Assembly (NCBI RefSeq): GCF_017377745.1
Contig: NZ_JAFVMG010000005.1
Location: 1 to 64,000 of the forward strand
Source of the DNA: Acetobacter suratthaniensis
Lineage (GTDB): Bacteria > Pseudomonadota > Alphaproteobacteria > Acetobacterales > Acetobacteraceae
Direction: 5' to 3'
DNA length: 64,000 bases
Below the pieces are notes generated by a model. The model was given only the letters and a program-made list of their open reading frames with translations. It did not search any database and was not told the origin of the DNA. The position numbers and the translations under genes were made by a program. How positions within the stretch are numbered: position 1 is the first letter of the stretch; each line of letters begins with the position of its first letter. Positions 62,255 through 64,000 of the stretch are shown here, one piece after another.

Positions 62255-63253
62255 CTAGCGCCGCAGCGGGCGGCTGGTGGGCGGCACGACAATATGATCC
62301 TGTGTGGCGTTGCGCGCCAGCCGCTCGGGTGTGGCCGCGCGCGCCAGCGAGGACAGCGCCACATACCATGCCTTGGGCATGTCGGTGGGCAGGCCCACGG
62401 GAATGCCCGCAATCTTGGGCGTGGTTTCAAACGGGTGGCCCGGTTCCTCGAACTCGGGGGCTGTGCAGTTGATGCAGGCATAGCCGCCGCGCGTGCATGA
62501 GCCGCCGCCATTCCACAGTCGGGTATTGCAGTCTCCATGCGCCTGCGTGCCGATACAGCCCATGTTTTCCATCAGGCATCCAAGGTCGGAGGGGTGGCGG
62601 GCGCTGGCCTTGTATTCGTAAAACTCGTTGCGGGTGCAGCCGTGGTGGACAAGGGTATCGGCATAAAAACGCGGGCGACCCAGCGGGTCGAGGTCGGAGG
62701 CGCCAAGCTGGCCGCGGGCAAGCAGGGCCAGTGTGCCGGTTACCCAGTCAGGGTGGGTAGGACAGCCCGCGATGTTGATGACCGGCAGGCCCGTGGCATC
62801 GCGGAATGACGCCCCCAGAGCGCCGCCGGGGTAGCGGCCGTCATACTGTAGCCCGCAGGCATCGAGAATATTGGGCGATGCGGCGGTTATGCCCCCATAG
62901 GCCGCACAACTCCCGACCGCCACCACATGGCGAGCGACACTGGCAAGGGCCTGCACCCATGTCAGCATGGGCTGGCCCGTACCCCCCATGATATGAAACC
63001 GCCCCGTGCCTTCGGGGCCGCGCAGCAGCGCGCCTTCCACACACAGGGCATCCAGTGTGATTTCGCCCGCCACGATCGAATCCAGCAGGGCCTGTACATC
63101 AGCACCTGACTGTTCGGACAGGCTGGGGTGCCACAGGAACGAGACCCCGGCACCTTGGAGTGCGCTGAGCAGGCCCGGAGATTCCGCGCAGAGCAGCGAC
63201 ATGGTGCAGCCCCCACACCCGCCTGACTGGAGCCAGAGAACCTGAAATGTCAT
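62255..63253 (-). CDS. hupU: Regulatory (H2-sensing) hydrogenase small subunit HupU
   Basis: From ATG 63253 (overlapping the hupT stop as ATGA) a 332-residue protein starting MTFQVLWLQSGGCGGCTMS. It lacks a Tat signal and a C-terminal anchor, so the sensor stays in the cytoplasm. The proximal cluster has the standard CGGC form, not the extra-Cys form of HupS. VGSCAAYGGI and GCIGTQAHGDCNTRLWNGG bind the other clusters. Confidence 0.95.
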   Translation of the reverse strand: MTFQVLWLQSGGCGGCTMSLLCAESPGLLSALQGAGVSFLWHPSLSEQSGADVQALLDSIVAGEITLDALCVEGALLRGPEGTGRFHIMGGTGQPMLTWVQALASVARHVVAVGSCAAYGGITAASPNILDACGLQYDGRYPGGALGASFRDATGLPVINIAGCPTHPDWVTGTLALLARGQLGASDLDPLGRPRFYADTLVHHGCTRNEFYEYKASARHPSDLGCLMENMGCIGTQAHGDCNTRLWNGGGSCTRGGYACINCTAPEFEEPGHPFETTPKIAGIPVGLPTDMPKAWYVALSSLARAATPERLARNATQDHIVVPPTSRPLRR

Positions 63254-64000
63254 GGCGCGGTCTCCCCCGGTGCGTGCGCGGGCAGGGTTATGGTCATGCA
63301 CGCACCCTGTTCCGGTATGGAGCGTGCCTGTAGCGTGCCGCCATGTTCATGCACGGTGCGGTAACAGATGGCCAGCCCCAGCCCGGTGCCTTTGCCCACG
63401 GGTTTGGTGGTAAAGAACGGATCAAAAATCCGAGGCGCTATGTCTTCGGTAAAACCCGGCCCGTTATCGGCCACTTCCAGAATGACCTGCCCGTTCTGCT
63501 GGTGTGCGCTTATGCGTAAATGCGGCTCGGGCGTTGTGTCCATGGCGTCCACCGCGTTTTGCACAAGGTTCATGATCACCTGCTGGAGCTGGCCTGAATG
63601 GCCCTCTACTTCCAGTGCTGAGGTAATGTCGAGTGTGGTGGCAATATCGCGCCCACAGGTGGACAGCACCCAGTTGACCGCCTTGCGGGCAATCTGCCCC
63701 AGATCGCAGGGGGCATCATGCGCGCGGCGCTCGGAGGAAAAGCGGCGCAGGTCGGCCACAATATCGCGTACGCGCTCGGCTCCTTCGGTAATGCCGGCAA
63801 GGCTGCCGTCCAGTTCGTTCAGTACGATGTCTATGTTCTGTTCGCGCCGGATGGTGGCAAGCTGCTCGGGCGTGTGGCCCGCATGCAGGGCGGACAGGTA
63901 GGTTTCAATCCGCCGGGTAAAGCGGCGCAGGGTCAGGGCATTGCCGTAAACAAAGGAAATCGGGTTGTTCAGCTCATGGGCAACCCCTGCGACCAGCCGC
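63250..64000 (-). CDS. hupT: Sensor histidine kinase HupT (N-terminus outside the window)
   Basis: The C-terminal 249 residues are present and the frame is open to the window edge. The H-box VAGVAHELNNPISFVYG is right at the edge, then the N-box MNLVQNAVDAMD, G1 VADNGPGF, F-box FDPFFTTK and G2 GKGTGLGLAICYR. The sensory PAS region must lie beyond the window. HupT phosphorylates HupR when HupUV does not bind H2 in known systems. Coupled to hupU by a four-base overlap. Confidence 0.93.
   Translation of the reverse strand, partial: RLVAGVAHELNNPISFVYGNALTLRRFTRRIETYLSALHAGHTPEQLATIRREQNIDIVLNELDGSLAGITEGAERVRDIVADLRRFSSERRAHDAPCDLGQIARKAVNWVLSTCGRDIATTLDITSALEVEGHSGQLQQVIMNLVQNAVDAMDTTPEPHLRISAHQQNGQVILEVADNGPGFTEDIAPRIFDPFFTTKPVGKGTGLGLAICYRTVHEHGGTLQARSIPEQGACMTITLPAHAPGETAP

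Noticed and set aside
1-64000. tRNA, rRNA and CRISPR arrays
   Set aside because: No cloverleaf-like sequence with the usual TTCGA loop, no rRNA conserved blocks and no regularly spaced repeats were seen on reading both strands; a dedicated scan could still find a tRNA.

Overview
The window looks like chromosome of an aerobic alphaproteobacterium, most likely an acetic acid bacterium (Acetobacteraceae). That is a judgement from gene content and protein character (a paired YceI/cytochrome b561 operon, a Pta-AckA pair, an oxygen-tolerant uptake hydrogenase with HupUV/HupT/HupR control); no database search was possible. No rRNA, tRNA or CRISPR array was seen. Base composition is uneven: the first ~11 kb is visibly AT-richer and carries degenerate transposase remnants, whereas the last ~22 kb is GC-rich and tightly packed.

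Region 1 (about 1-18.4 kb) is a cell-surface glycan locus, almost all on the minus strand. Read in the direction of transcription it has a GT4 glycosyltransferase; a Wzm/Wzt ABC exporter; UDP-galactopyranose mutase (glf); a GlfT1-like glycosyltransferase; a GlfT2-like galactofuranosyltransferase; a GMC oxidoreductase with a small partner; and a second GlfT2-like enzyme. After an IS remnant comes a compact five-gene cassette: SMR-type flippase, NAD-dependent epimerase, decaprenyl-phosphate phosphoribosyltransferase (UbiA family), HAD phosphatase and a large polytopic membrane protein. Together this resembles the mycobacterial galactan plus polyprenyl-phosphate-pentose logic, placed in a Gram-negative. 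It is the most unusual part of the window.

Region 2 (18.6-26.2 kb) is polyamine uptake and catabolism. A FAD amine oxidase and aldehyde dehydrogenase are divergent from a Pot-type ABC transporter operon that contains its own XRE-cupin regulator. Region 3 (26.2-33.2 kb) is a complete exporter operon: HlyD adaptor, RbbA-like double-ATPase/permease fusion, second permease, NodT-type outer-membrane lipoprotein and a TetR regulator. Region 4 (33.8-42 kb) holds phosphotransacetylase and acetate kinase, a pirin/LysR divergent pair, a small secreted orphan, WrbA, DoxX, and a YceI-cytochrome b561-YceI operon.

Region 5 (42.1 kb to the window end) is a complete [NiFe] uptake hydrogenase system on the minus strand: hupT (cut by the window edge), hupU, hupV, hypF; then hupS, hupL, hupC; then hupD, F, G, H, IJ, K, hypA, hypB, hupR, hypC, hypD, hypE, a NiCoT nickel permease and rpoN. 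HupS carries the six-cysteine proximal-cluster pattern of oxygen-tolerant enzymes. Near-identical sigma-54 (-24/-12) promoters sit upstream of hupS and of hupD. HupR has an intact GAFTGA motif, and the sigma-54 gene lies at the end of the same operon, so the cluster appears to carry its whole regulatory circuit: H2 sensor HupUV, kinase HupT, activator HupR, sigma factor RpoN and target promoters.
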